NCBI RefSeq assembly: GCF_026041215.1
Contig: NZ_JAPEIQ010000004.1
Span: 1-64,000, forward strand
DNA length: 64,000 bases
From: Hoyosella sp. YIM 151337
GTDB taxonomy: Bacteria > Actinomycetota > Actinomycetes > Mycobacteriales > Mycobacteriaceae
Reading direction: 5' to 3'
Under the pieces are notes generated by a model that was not told where the DNA came from, did not search any database, and worked only from the letters and a program-made list of their open reading frames with translations. Of this stretch, positions 8,323 to 17,956 are shown piece by piece (position 1 is the stretch's first letter; the number at the start of each line of letters is the position of its first letter). A program made the position numbers and the translations under genes.

Positions 8323-8481
8323 GGGGTGGTTCCTCTGCAGTTTTGCGGTCAGACCGAGCACCTATCGAGAGGTCAGCGGTCTGCGTTTGCAAGCGTCATC
8401 GTCGACGCGCGGGAGTCAACTACCCGGAATGCGCAAGGTCGGGCCTAAACTCGCCGCCCGCGAAAAGCGGTGGTCTGGCAG

Positions 8482-8504
8482 TACCCAGCTTTGCTGCGCT
8501 AAAC
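8482..8504 (-). promoter_or_regulatory. candidate SigB/SigF-type promoter of the gvp operon
   Basis: Read on the minus strand, GTTTAG, then a 12-base spacer, then GGGTAC. This matches the general-stress sigma pattern GTTTAA-N12-14-GGGTAT at 10 of 12 positions and is oriented towards gvpA, about 160 bases from its ATG. No transcript data; short motifs occur by chance, so this is a candidate only. Confidence 0.4.
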
Positions 8505-8541
8505 CATCCATACACTCACGATAAGACAATTTTTAGCAGAC

Positions 8542-8570
8542 TGTTCGAAATGTCTGATTCATTCGAAACA
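8542..8570. promoter_or_regulatory. inverted repeat upstream of the gvp promoter candidate
   Basis: TGTTCGAA and TTCGAAACA face each other across 12 bases, with perfect TTCGAA cores. It lies about 40 bases upstream of the candidate promoter and 18 bases from the groEL terminator. It could bind a dimeric regulator. It does not have the TCGAAC-N4-GTTCGA spacing of the actinobacterial SOS box. Confidence 0.4.
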
Positions 8571-8587
8571 ACCTCTCCAAGCACGCG

Positions 8588-8623
8588 AAAAAGCCCGGTG
8601 CATCGTGGATGCACCGGGCTTTT
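8588..8623 (-). terminator. intrinsic terminator of groEL2
   Basis: Perfect 11-bp GC-rich stem (arms 8593-8603 and 8609-8619, loop of 5) flanked by A and T runs. On the minus strand it ends in a T run at 8592-8588, 16 bases past the groEL2 stop codon. The symmetric A/T flanks could make it work in both directions. Confidence 0.85.
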
Positions 8624-8638
8624 CTCGTGCGGACTAGA

Positions 8639-10279
<1,641 letters not shown>

Positions 10280-10361
10280 TTAGGGGGTGACACGATGCTG
10301 GCCAGGCGCGGTGCCCGCGACGGACGGCTGGGGGTGTCAGCCCCGGCCTCACCGTCCCGAC

Positions 10362-10388
10362 CTAGCACTCGCATGTCTTGAGTGCCAG
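10362..10388. promoter_or_regulatory. CIRCE element 1 (HrcA operator) for groEL2
   Basis: CTAGCACTC, 9-base spacer, GAGTGCCAG: matches the CIRCE consensus TTAGCACTC-N9-GAGTGCTAA with small deviations at the outer bases. It is the groEL2-proximal site, about 100 bases from the ATG. Confidence 0.9.
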
Positions 10389-10396
10389 CTCCATGT

Positions 10397-10423
10397 TTAG
10401 CACTCGGGCCATGCGAGTGCAAG
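10397..10423. promoter_or_regulatory. CIRCE element 2 (HrcA operator) for groEL2
   Basis: TTAGCACTC, 9-base spacer, GAGTGCAAG: left arm is a perfect CIRCE half site and the right arm has one outer mismatch. It is separated from the first site by 8 bases, so two HrcA dimers could bind side by side. Confidence 0.92.
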
Positions 10424-10462
10424 ATCCTAGGGAATCAAGTTTGATCGGTTACGTTTGCCTGC

Positions 10463-11374
10463 GTGCCCCACCCCTCCCCGACTGGCTCGTCGCCGCTCCC
10501 GCCACGCGACGGAGTGGACGCCGCGTGGGTGCGTTTTCCCGACTTTTCGCCGTGGGCGACGGTCGGCGCGGCCATTCACGCAAAGTACCCGGAGCACTGG
10601 AATCGCTTCGCCGACCGGCTCCGCCGGGGTGCTGTCGTCGACATGCATGGAACACCGGTAGACGCGGAGACTCCACTTCGCCGGGGCATGACACTTTTTT
10701 ACTATCGCGACCTTCCCGCCGAGGAACCTGTGCCGTTCACCATCACTGTGCTCTACCAGGACGAGAACATCGTCGTCGCAGACAAGCCCCATTTCCTCGC
10801 GACGATGCCCCGCGGCCGACATGTGACCGAGACCGCGACGGTACGGCTACGGCGGCAACTGAACCTGCCTGAACTCACCCCGGCGCACCGGCTGGACCGG
10901 CTAACCGCGGGTGTCCTCGTTCTCACCGCTCGGGCGCAGGTCCGGGGCGCGTATCAAGAGCTGTTCGCCCGTCGCGAAGCCGAGAAGGAGTATCTCGCTC
11001 TCGCCGCGTTCCGTCCGGCTCTCACGCTGCCCCTCACGCGGCGGTCGAGGATTTCCAAAGCGCCCGGAGCGCGGCAGGCGCACGAAATAGCGGGCACACC
11101 GAACGCGATCACGCACATCAGTCTCGACGCACACGACGGACGCACCGCCAGGTACCGGCTGCGGCCGGAGACCGGCCGGACGCATCAAATCCGCATTCAC
11201 ATGTGCGCGCTCGGCATCCCGATAGTGGGAGATCCCCTGTATCCCGAGGTCAACCCCGAACCAGCGGGATTCACCGAACCCCTGCAACTGCTGGCGCGCC
11301 GGCTCGCTTTCACCGACCCGATCACCGGCAGGCACCATGTTTTCGTGAGCGAGCGGGAGCTCACGTTGAGTTGA
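10463..11374 (+). CDS. RluA-family RNA pseudouridine synthase
   Basis: A 303-residue enzyme expected to convert specific uridines in rRNA or tRNA to pseudouridine. The catalytic motif HRLDR, containing the essential Asp, is near residue 150, followed by GVLVLTA, the EKEYLALA segment, and the substrate-site RPETGRTHQIRIHM and GDPLYP motifs. A region of about 90 residues precedes the catalytic domain and resembles an S4-like or lead-in segment. GTG at 10463 is the most upstream plausible start. It converges on the HAD phosphatase gene, overlapping it by 14 bases. Confidence 0.88.
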   Translation: MPHPSPTGSSPLPPRDGVDAAWVRFPDFSPWATVGAAIHAKYPEHWNRFADRLRRGAVVDMHGTPVDAETPLRRGMTLFYYRDLPAEEPVPFTITVLYQDENIVVADKPHFLATMPRGRHVTETATVRLRRQLNLPELTPAHRLDRLTAGVLVLTARAQVRGAYQELFARREAEKEYLALAAFRPALTLPLTRRSRISKAPGARQAHEIAGTPNAITHISLDAHDGRTARYRLRPETGRTHQIRIHMCALGIPIVGDPLYPEVNPEPAGFTEPLQLLARRLAFTDPITGRHHVFVSERELTLS

Positions 11375-12143
11375 TGGATTTCAGCAGGTGCGGCAAGTCG
11401 GCAACCGAATCGATCACATGATCCGGCTGGTGCTCAGCATCCTCGAGCAACTCCGGCCGGTACTTGCCAGTGCGCACGAGCACGCCGGTCATCCCGGCCG
11501 CCTGTCCTGCAAGCACATCGGCGTTGATGTCGTCACCGACCATCGCGATTTCGCTAGGTGCGACGTTCATGAGTTCCGCCGCCGTCGCGAAAGCGCGTCC
11601 GGAGGGTTTACCGACGACCGTGACTGATCGCTTTCCAACCATTTCGAGGCCCGGCAAATACGCGCCAACATCGAGCTTGAGCCCTTCCGACGTCGTCCAG
11701 GAAAGCGCCCTGTGCATCGCAATAACCGGCAGGCCCTGAATCATCAGTTCTGCGACCCGGCTGAGGTTTTCGTGCGAGAATACCGTGCCAGCACCGCCCA
11801 GAATTACGACGTCGGGTGATTCCTCGGTGAACTCGATCCCCGCCATATCAGTTCGGACATCCCCAGCGTTGAGAAGCCAGCACCGCGAGCCTGGGTGCTG
11901 CTTGCGGACATACTCAGCCGTGAGTTTTGCGGCTGTGACGATTTCCGCTGTCTCTGCGGGGATGCCGCATTGCCACAGGCGCATGGCGATGTCGGCCTGC
12001 GTGAGAGACGTTGTACTTGTCAAAAATGCGCTTGCGTAACCCGATTCAACGACTGTCCGCACAGCGTCAGCGGCACCAGAAATGGGCCGCCAGGAAGTCA
12101 CGAGCACGCCGTCGATATCGAACAGCACACCCTTGATCGCCAT
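11361..12143 (-). CDS. HAD-superfamily (subfamily IIA) phosphatase
   Basis: A 260-residue phosphatase of the NagD/LHPP-like class. Motif I is FDIDGVL with the nucleophile Asp, motif II FLTSTTS, motif III VVGKPSG with the Lys, and motif IV MVGDDINAD with metal-binding Asp residues; the cap domain lies between motifs II and III, as expected for class IIA. The substrate cannot be predicted; members act on nucleotides, sugar phosphates or phosphoramidates. Confidence 0.87.
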   Translation of the reverse strand: MAIKGVLFDIDGVLVTSWRPISGAADAVRTVVESGYASAFLTSTTSLTQADIAMRLWQCGIPAETAEIVTAAKLTAEYVRKQHPGSRCWLLNAGDVRTDMAGIEFTEESPDVVILGGAGTVFSHENLSRVAELMIQGLPVIAMHRALSWTTSEGLKLDVGAYLPGLEMVGKRSVTVVGKPSGRAFATAAELMNVAPSEIAMVGDDINADVLAGQAAGMTGVLVRTGKYRPELLEDAEHQPDHVIDSVADLPHLLKSINST

Positions 12144-12194
12144 ATCCCGAGAGTACTGACTCGCCCCCGCCAGCGGACCCCTGTCACAAGAAAT

Positions 12195-12752
12195 TCACGC
12201 GGCCGAAAAAGCGCCGGTCAGGGTCGTGACGATTACGCCCGGTGCGTCGGCTTCAGTGAGCCGCCCGGCGGCGGTTTCTTCCACCGCGCAGTGCATCACG
12301 CTGTAATACACGGCCAGGAGCCAGGACTCAGGGAGATCCGCGCGAAATGCGCCGCACCGCTGACCGGCACGAATCACCGCCTGCACGCGAGTTAGAGGCA
12401 GATCGTGCAATTCGCGGATCCGCTCAGCTGTTAAACACTCTTGAGCCGCGACGAGCAGCCCTTTGGTTTGCCCGACGACATGCCAGGTCGCGCGCGCAAG
12501 CGCCGCCAGGTCGGCGTGCGGATCGTCACCCTGGATGCCGACGCCGCTCAGGATGCGCTCCGCCTCTCCGATGGCGGTTTCGAAGACTGCGTCGATAAGT
12601 TCGGTGCGGGTACAGAAGTGGCCGTACAGGGTGACCCGCCCGACACCTGCCCGCGCCGCGATGGCGCCCATGCTGGCCTCGGGTTCGAGCGCCAACGTCG
12701 CACGGGCCGCGCCGAGGATCGCCTCGCGGTTACGCCGTGCATCTGCCCTCAT
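12195..12752 (-). CDS. TetR-family transcriptional regulator
   Basis: A 185-residue regulator. Residues of about 5-50 form the TetR helix-turn-helix (ILGAARATLALEPEASMGAI, then AARAGVGRVTLYGHFCTRTE). The rest is an all-helical ligand-binding domain. It is divergent from a dehydrogenase gene across 82 bases, so it probably controls that gene and itself. The ligand is unknown. Confidence 0.88.
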   Translation of the reverse strand: MRADARRNREAILGAARATLALEPEASMGAIAARAGVGRVTLYGHFCTRTELIDAVFETAIGEAERILSGVGIQGDDPHADLAALARATWHVVGQTKGLLVAAQECLTAERIRELHDLPLTRVQAVIRAGQRCGAFRADLPESWLLAVYYSVMHCAVEETAAGRLTEADAPGVIVTTLTGAFSAA

Positions 12753-12834
12753 CGCGCCCCCTAACTCATACAGCCGTGTTTAGTTTACTGCTAGGGTCTA
12801 ACTCGAACATTGATGTACAACTTAAGGGGCTAGC

Positions 12835-13776
12835 ATGCGAAATACACCCAAGCGCGTGGTCGTCCTGGGCGGTTATGGCGCCGTCGGCGCACACACGACC
12901 GCACTTCTCCGCAGCGCAGGCCACACCGTGATCACGACGGGCCGTGACCCTGCCCGCGCCGATCATTTACTCAACATTCGCGACCACGCAGCGGCCGCGG
13001 CGATGGCACGCGGCGCGGACATTGTCATCAACGCCACCGGCGCCGAGGATCCCGGGCTCGCCATGTCCGTCACTGGCGCAGGCGCGGTGCTCATTGATAT
13101 CACCGCCACACAGAGTTACCTGGAAGACCTTGCACGGCATCACCACACGGCACCGATACTGGTCAGTGTCGGCGTTGCACCAGGGATCACAAACCTGCTC
13201 GCTGCAGAGCTTCATCGGCGCACGCCCGGGCCCATCGACATCGTCATCATGCTGGGCGCAGGAAAGAAACACGGCGCGGCGGCCACCGAATGGACCAACA
13301 GACTCGTCGGTGCGCACTTCACCACTCCCGACGGCACGCGCGTCCGAAACTTCAGCAGTTCACGCGTTTTTCGCCTGCCCAACCACGGTCGCCGGCGCGC
13401 ATACCGGGCCGACTTCTCTGACCAGCATGTCCTGAGCCGTGACCTCGGGACACCTGTGCGCAGCTATTTTTTGCTCGATTCACGCGCCGCCACGGGCGCG
13501 CTCGCAATTCTCACGCGCTTACCGGGGCCACCACGGATGCCTGCGGGAATGCCCGTGCCTGGAGCGACGGATCGCTTTCTTCTCCTCGCTCGCGCGACCA
13601 GCGGCGAGGCTGTTTACGTACCGGGACGGGAGCAATCCCGCGCCACCGCCGCCGTCACCGCGGCGATGGTCACCTTCGCACATCGGCTCCAGCCGGGGAT
13701 CCAGCACATTCACCACATCGCAGAGCTAGATGAGGTTGCACGCATTACCGGCCTGACCGTGGGCCAACAGTCCTAG
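12835..13776 (+). CDS. saccharopine dehydrogenase-like NAD(P)-binding protein
   Basis: A 313-residue protein with an N-terminal Rossmann motif VVVLGGYGAVGAHTTALL, then GADIVINATG and VGVAPGITNLLAAEL, the pattern of saccharopine dehydrogenase-like oxidoreductases. The C-terminal half matches no named catalytic family that I can recognise. It is transcribed from the region shared with the TetR gene, which suggests induction by that regulator's ligand, and its stop overlaps the convergent PadR gene by 4 bases. Confidence 0.75.
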   Translation: MRNTPKRVVVLGGYGAVGAHTTALLRSAGHTVITTGRDPARADHLLNIRDHAAAAAMARGADIVINATGAEDPGLAMSVTGAGAVLIDITATQSYLEDLARHHHTAPILVSVGVAPGITNLLAAELHRRTPGPIDIVIMLGAGKKHGAAATEWTNRLVGAHFTTPDGTRVRNFSSSRVFRLPNHGRRRAYRADFSDQHVLSRDLGTPVRSYFLLDSRAATGALAILTRLPGPPRMPAGMPVPGATDRFLLLARATSGEAVYVPGREQSRATAAVTAAMVTFAHRLQPGIQHIHHIAELDEVARITGLTVGQQS

Positions 13777-14309
13777 CCAGATGCGGCGTCCCCGTCGAGA
13801 ATTGCCGGGACCTTCGCGAACCACTCGAGGACCGCTTTTTCGTATGCAATACCGAACTCGAGTGTCGCGCGGCCGAAAGGTGTCATCTCAGCTCCCCCAG
13901 GATGCAGCAGGTAGTTTCGCAACCGGTCTTCATGCTCCGCGCGATGACGGGCGAGCATCGCGTCGATCTCAGCGCGATCCAAGAAATCTCCAAATGTCAG
14001 CGTGAGCAGCATTGGGACGCGGATGGTGTCGCTGCCTGGCTCCCGGGAGATCCAGTCCCTAAATGCCACCCGGCCCGCGTCAGTGAGGCTGTACGGCACG
14101 CGCTCGCGCGCCCCCGCCTCGCCGCGCTGCACGAGCCCGGCCTCGGCCATTGCCGCGAGTTCGCGGTACACCTGACTGCGCGTCACAGTCCAGAAGTCAC
14201 CGATGCGCTCCGCAGCCAGTGCGGCGAGATCCCACCCAGACATTGCCCCTTGATGCAGAAAACCCAGCAGCGCCGCCGCTGTCGAGTTGATTCGCCGACT
14301 CACCCGCAC
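13773..14309 (-). CDS. PadR-family transcriptional regulator
   Basis: A 178-residue PadR-like protein: an N-terminal winged helix (LGFLHQGAMSGWDLAALAAE, SQVYRELAAMAEAGLVQRGE, then the wing ending SLTDAGR) and a C-terminal helical dimerisation domain. PadR proteins repress genes from palindromic sites. A perfect 19-bp inverted repeat lies 20 bases upstream of this start and directly before the divergent DUF1707 gene, so both are probable targets. Confidence 0.9.
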   Translation of the reverse strand: MRVSRRINSTAAALLGFLHQGAMSGWDLAALAAERIGDFWTVTRSQVYRELAAMAEAGLVQRGEAGARERVPYSLTDAGRVAFRDWISREPGSDTIRVPMLLTLTFGDFLDRAEIDAMLARHRAEHEDRLRNYLLHPGGAEMTPFGRATLEFGIAYEKAVLEWFAKVPAILDGDAASG

Positions 14310-14329
14310 TCCTCATCACCGCACCTTGA

Positions 14330-14381
14330 CATTCCACTGTGGAAGGTCGATAGTTAATCGTAGACCTTCCACAGTGGAATG
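14330..14381. promoter_or_regulatory. 19-bp perfect inverted repeat, probable PadR operator
   Basis: Arms 14330-14348 and 14363-14381 are exact reverse complements, separated by 14 bases. Each arm contains its own palindrome, TTCCACTGTGGAA, so the region offers two dimer sites. It fills the gap between the divergent PadR and DUF1707 genes. It could also form a strong hairpin in the leader transcript of either gene. Confidence 0.8.
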
Positions 14382-14400
14382 TGGCAAACCGGGAGGAATG

Positions 14401-15048
14401 ATGAATATCGCCGACGGCGTACGCGCCTCGAACCACGACCGCGAGCGCGCCATCGCAGCCCTCAGCACCCACGCAGCTGACGGCCGGCTCACCTTCGAGG
14501 AGTTCGAGCAGCGTGTCGACCACGTATACCGCGCTGTGACGACCGCGGAGGTCGACGCTGTGCTCCACGACCTGCCAGCCGCCCAGCGCACTCCCGGCAC
14601 CGCTCGCAACCGCCAGCTTCGGCTTCCGGTTTGGCTTCACGCGGAGTGGCGCGCCTGGCTTGGCGTCGGCATGCTGTGCATCGCAATCTGGCTGGCCACT
14701 TCACTGGCCGCAGGCACGCTGCTCTATCCGTGGCCGATATGGGTCATCGGGCCGTGGGGCGGTGTCCTGCTCGCGCGTTCTCTAGGGCCCGAGCGGGCAC
14801 TGTGCACTCGCCGCTCTCACCGGTACCAGCGGTACAACCGCCAGCCAGCAAGCGCTGCGGCACCACCAAGTGCGACCAGCACGAGCAATTTGATTGCGAC
14901 GAACAGCACAAACAACAGTGCTTCCACACCAGCCATGCACCCTGGCTTACACCTTTCCCACCAGTACCGGCAACAATGGCTGCATGCGCTCGGTCACCGA
15001 ACATCAAGCAGCCATCAACGCGCTCGTCACCAGCCGGCCGGAAACTGA
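14401..15048 (+). CDS. DUF1707 and two-TM domain membrane protein
   Basis: The N-terminal 60 residues are a DUF1707 domain (ASNHDRERAIAALSTHAADG, then RLTFEEFEQRVDHVYRAVTT), followed by two hydrophobic segments of about residues 80-125, a common combination in actinobacterial surface or envelope-stress proteins. ATG at 14401 follows GGGAGG. Odd feature: after residue of about 135 the sequence becomes low-complexity Ser/Thr/Asn/Ala and the frame runs 65 bases into moeA. A 39-residue hydrophobic frame lies antisense to this tail. The authentic 3' end may have been lost by a frameshift. Confidence 0.75.
   Translation: MNIADGVRASNHDRERAIAALSTHAADGRLTFEEFEQRVDHVYRAVTTAEVDAVLHDLPAAQRTPGTARNRQLRLPVWLHAEWRAWLGVGMLCIAIWLATSLAAGTLLYPWPIWVIGPWGGVLLARSLGPERALCTRRSHRYQRYNRQPASAAAPPSATSTSNLIATNSTNNSASTPAMHPGLHLSHQYRQQWLHALGHRTSSSHQRARHQPAGN
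14817..14936 (-). CDS. possible 39-residue single-pass membrane protein
   Basis: The minus strand reads ATG at 14936 to TGA at 14817, encoding a 39-residue protein. Residues 4-31 form one long aliphatic helix (ALLFVLFVAIKLLVLVALGG and on), ending in an aromatic/arginine anchor GWRLYRWYR. That composition is typical of a real small membrane protein and not of antisense noise. It would be divergent from moeA and convergent with the DUF1707 gene, whose low-complexity tail it opposes. The ribosome site is weak, so expression is uncertain. Confidence 0.45.
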   Translation of the reverse strand: MAGVEALLFVLFVAIKLLVLVALGGAAALAGWRLYRWYR

Positions 15049-16186
15049 GGCGCGACTCGCGGCGGCGGCCGGCCGGCCGCTTGCCCGTGATGTCATCGCA
15101 ACGCGGGCGCTCCCCGGTTTCGAAAACTCAGCGATGGATGGTTACGCGGTTCGCGTCGAGGACCTTGCTGGGGCGACAGCCGAGAAACCAGTGACGCTGC
15201 CTGTGGCTGAAGACATTCCAGCTGGCCGCACCGACGGTCCACCACTCGCACCTCGCACCGCCCACCGCATCATGACTGGGGCCGCCGTCCCCGCCGGCGC
15301 TGACGCAGTCGTGCCTGTCGAACTCACCGATGCTGGCACAAGCACCGTCGCTATCCGCAGTTGCCCCACACTCGGCCAGCATGTGCGCCGCGCCGGTGAG
15401 GACATCTCCGCCGGCGAGGTCGCACTGCGCCGCGGCCAGGTGCTCGGAGCACCCCAGCTCGCCCTGCTGGCGTCGCTCGGGTATGCCACGGCACCCGTCA
15501 TCCCGCCGATCCGGACAATCGTGCTCTCTACGGGAAGCGAACTCGTCGCACCCGGACAGCCCCTGCGCCGCGGCGAAATCTACGAATCGAACGGCATCAT
15601 GATCGCCACCGCGGTGCGCGAAGCCGGTGGTGAAGCCGCGCAGCTCCGGTTCGTCAGCGACGATCCCACTGAATTTCTCCAGACACTTCGCGACCGCGCC
15701 CCCGAAGCTGATCTCATCATCACATCGGGCGGTGTGAGCGCCGGTGCGTACGAGGTGGTCAAGGACTCGCTCACCGAGCACGGAATCGAATTTCTCAAGG
15801 TCGCGATGCAGCCTGGGATGCCGCAGGGGTGCGGCTTTTTTGAGGGGACACCCATCGTCACATTGCCTGGAAACCCGGTGAGTGCGCTGGTGTCCTTCGA
15901 AGTGTTCATTCGGCCCGCGCTGCGCCGGGCGATGGCGCTGCCTGCGCCTGAGCGTCCGCGCACGACGGCCCGTTTGACTGAGCCGGTCACCTCACCGCGC
16001 GGAAAACGGCAGTTCCGGCGGGGTGTCCTTGACCGGCAAACAGGAACGGTGAAACCCATCGGGCCGCCGGCCTCACACCATCTCCGCTGGCTCGCCTCCG
16101 CGAACTGCCTCGTTGACGTCGACGAGGACGTTACGGCCCTTCGAACGGGGGACACCGTCACTGTGTGGGACCTCGACTCGTGCTAA
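14984..16186 (+). CDS. moeA: molybdopterin molybdenumtransferase MoeA
   Basis: Inserts molybdate into adenylated molybdopterin in the last step of molybdenum cofactor synthesis. The protein has 400 residues with the family motifs RALPGFENSAMDGYAV, HRIMTGAAVPAGADAVVPVE, STGSELV, SNGIMI, ITSGGVSAGAYEVVKD and TLPGNPVSALVSFEVFI. The ATG at 14984 is chosen because the homologous N-terminus begins there; the frame is open from 14894 but that leader overlaps the previous gene and looks non-coding. Position upstream of psd and pssA matches moeA2 (Rv0438c) of M. tuberculosis. Confidence 0.93.
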   Translation: MRSVTEHQAAINALVTSRPETEARLAAAAGRPLARDVIATRALPGFENSAMDGYAVRVEDLAGATAEKPVTLPVAEDIPAGRTDGPPLAPRTAHRIMTGAAVPAGADAVVPVELTDAGTSTVAIRSCPTLGQHVRRAGEDISAGEVALRRGQVLGAPQLALLASLGYATAPVIPPIRTIVLSTGSELVAPGQPLRRGEIYESNGIMIATAVREAGGEAAQLRFVSDDPTEFLQTLRDRAPEADLIITSGGVSAGAYEVVKDSLTEHGIEFLKVAMQPGMPQGCGFFEGTPIVTLPGNPVSALVSFEVFIRPALRRAMALPAPERPRTTARLTEPVTSPRGKRQFRRGVLDRQTGTVKPIGPPASHHLRWLASANCLVDVDEDVTALRTGDTVTVWDLDSC

Positions 16187-16239
16187 ATAAGGCATACTCG
16201 ACGCGGCATCCGGTGTGCACGCTTGCCGTACTCTGACAC

Positions 16240-16989
16240 GTGAACCGATACTCGACGGAGAGGTGCCGACCCGAAGTGGCCCGCAAACCGACACCGCCCG
16301 GGCAAGAGCCCCCCAGCGCATTTGGACACGCGTTAACTCTGGCGCGCTCCCATATTCCACCGGTGCACCCTGCCGGGCTCCCCTTCATTGCCGCACCGCT
16401 AGCGGTCGCCGCACTCGGCCGCAAATATCCGTGGGTGCGCCGTGGCGGACTGGCACTCGCCGCAGCAAACGCCGCGTTCTTCCGGCATCCGCATCGCGTA
16501 CCGCCGACACGTCCCGGTGTCGTGGTTGCACCCGCAGACGGCGAAGTCACGCTCGTTGATACGGCGGCACCACCGGCAGAACTCGGGCTCGGGACCACGC
16601 CGCGGCCTCGCGTCAGCATCTTTCTGTCGGTTCTTGATGTCCATGTCCAGCGGTGCCCGGTGGCAGGGCACGTTGCCGACGTCGTGCATCAGCCTGGCCG
16701 CTTCATGTCGGCTGATCTCGACGAAGCCAGCGACGCCAACGAACGCAACAGCATGCTCATTCGTACACCCAATGAGCATGAGGTCGTCGTCGTCCAGATC
16801 GCCGGCCTTGTGGCGCGGCGCATTATCTGTGACGCCCAAGCGGGTGACGTTCTCACACTCGGCGAAACCTACGGGCTGATCCGTTTTGGATCACGCGTCG
16901 ACACGTTCCTTCCCCCCGGCACACGCGTGCTCGCAGAACGGGGCCAGCGGACGATCGGTGCGGAAACCGTTATCGCAGAACTCCCGTGA
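16240..16989 (+). CDS. psd: phosphatidylserine decarboxylase proenzyme
   Basis: Decarboxylates phosphatidylserine to phosphatidylethanolamine at the membrane. The 249-residue proenzyme has the FFRHPHR and VVAPADGEV motifs, the [15 protein letters not shown] segment with the conserved DVH, the NERNSM stretch, and near the C-terminus [12 protein letters not shown]. The Gly-Ser in that motif is the expected self-cleavage site that gives the pyruvoyl group, with RFGS in place of the classical LGST. GTG at 16240. Its stop overlaps pssA by 4 bases, so the two steps of one pathway are coupled. Confidence 0.93.
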   Translation: MNRYSTERCRPEVARKPTPPGQEPPSAFGHALTLARSHIPPVHPAGLPFIAAPLAVAALGRKYPWVRRGGLALAAANAAFFRHPHRVPPTRPGVVVAPADGEVTLVDTAAPPAELGLGTTPRPRVSIFLSVLDVHVQRCPVAGHVADVVHQPGRFMSADLDEASDANERNSMLIRTPNEHEVVVVQIAGLVARRIICDAQAGDVLTLGETYGLIRFGSRVDTFLPPGTRVLAERGQRTIGAETVIAELP

Positions 16990-17930
16990 CGCGAACGGGT
17001 AGCAGCCGGGGACGAAATGGCGGAGCGATGAACGACGAGGAACTGATCGGCGAGCAGGGCCGCCCGGTACGGTCCGCGGGCGTCCGGCTGGTACCCAGCG
17101 CGATAACGGTGCTGGCGATGGTCGCGGGCCTGTCGTCGATCAAGATGGCTCTCGATGGCAATGTCGGGCTCGCGATAGCGCTGATCGGGGCGGCCGCCCT
17201 CCTCGACGGTGTGGATGGCCGTATCGCGCGCTTACTCGACGCCACCACCCGAATCGGGGCTGAACTCGACTCGCTCTCGGACGCGATTTCGTTCGGGGTC
17301 GCACCCGCGCTGGTCCTGTACGTGACACTGCTCGCCGGAAACAATTTCGGCTGGGTCGTCGCGCTGATCTTTGCTGTGTCCATCGTGCTGCGCCTCGCCC
17401 GGTTCAACACGCTCATCGACGACACCGAGGCGCCTGCTTACCACAAGGACTACTTCGTTGGGGTTCCGTCACCGGCTGGTGGACTCATCGCACTCGCCCC
17501 CCTCGCCGCGTACGCGCAGTGGGGTGCCGGCTGGTGGTCGTCGTTCCCGTTGGTGGCTATCTGGATGGTCATCGCTTCGATCTTGATCGTGAGCCGAATT
17601 CCCACCCTCGCCATGAAGCAGGTTTCCGTACCCCCGCGCATGGCTGTTGCCCTGCTGATCGCGGTTGCCCTGCTTGCCGCAGGCCTGGTGACCTACCCCT
17701 ATATCCTGCTCATCGCGGTCGTCTTTCTCTATCTCGGACATATTCCCTACGCGGTCCACACGCAACGGTGGGTGGCCGCACGTCCCGAAACCTGGGATAT
17801 CCCGCCCTCTGAGCGCCGTGCGCTGCGTCGCTCTAATGCTCAGCGCCGGTCGCTGGCCCGGCTCGGACTGCGCAGGTCGAAGCCACGCGGCAGGTACTCG
17901 AGAGTTGCTGGGCGCGGGCGCGGACGGTAG
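16986..17930 (+). CDS. pssA: CDP-diacylglycerol-serine O-phosphatidyltransferase
   Basis: Makes phosphatidylserine from CDP-diacylglycerol and serine, the substrate for Psd. The protein has 314 residues and six to eight membrane segments. The CDP-alcohol phosphotransferase signature D-x2-DG-x2-AR-x8-G-x3-D-x3-D is complete at about residues 74-99. A basic C-terminal tail follows the last membrane helix. GTG at 16986 overlaps psd; an internal ATG at 17028 with GGAG close by is an alternative start that would shorten the N-terminus by 14 residues. Confidence 0.93.
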   Translation: MTRTGSSRGRNGGAMNDEELIGEQGRPVRSAGVRLVPSAITVLAMVAGLSSIKMALDGNVGLAIALIGAAALLDGVDGRIARLLDATTRIGAELDSLSDAISFGVAPALVLYVTLLAGNNFGWVVALIFAVSIVLRLARFNTLIDDTEAPAYHKDYFVGVPSPAGGLIALAPLAAYAQWGAGWWSSFPLVAIWMVIASILIVSRIPTLAMKQVSVPPRMAVALLIAVALLAAGLVTYPYILLIAVVFLYLGHIPYAVHTQRWVAARPETWDIPPSERRALRRSNAQRRSLARLGLRRSKPRGRYSRVAGRGRGR

Positions 17931-17956
17931 CGGGCGCGCTCCACTCGTCTAGGCTC

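Noticed and set aside
8542..8570. LexA/SOS box
   Set aside because: The TTCGAA arms have a 12-base spacer; the actinobacterial SOS box needs TCGAAC-N4-GTTCGA.
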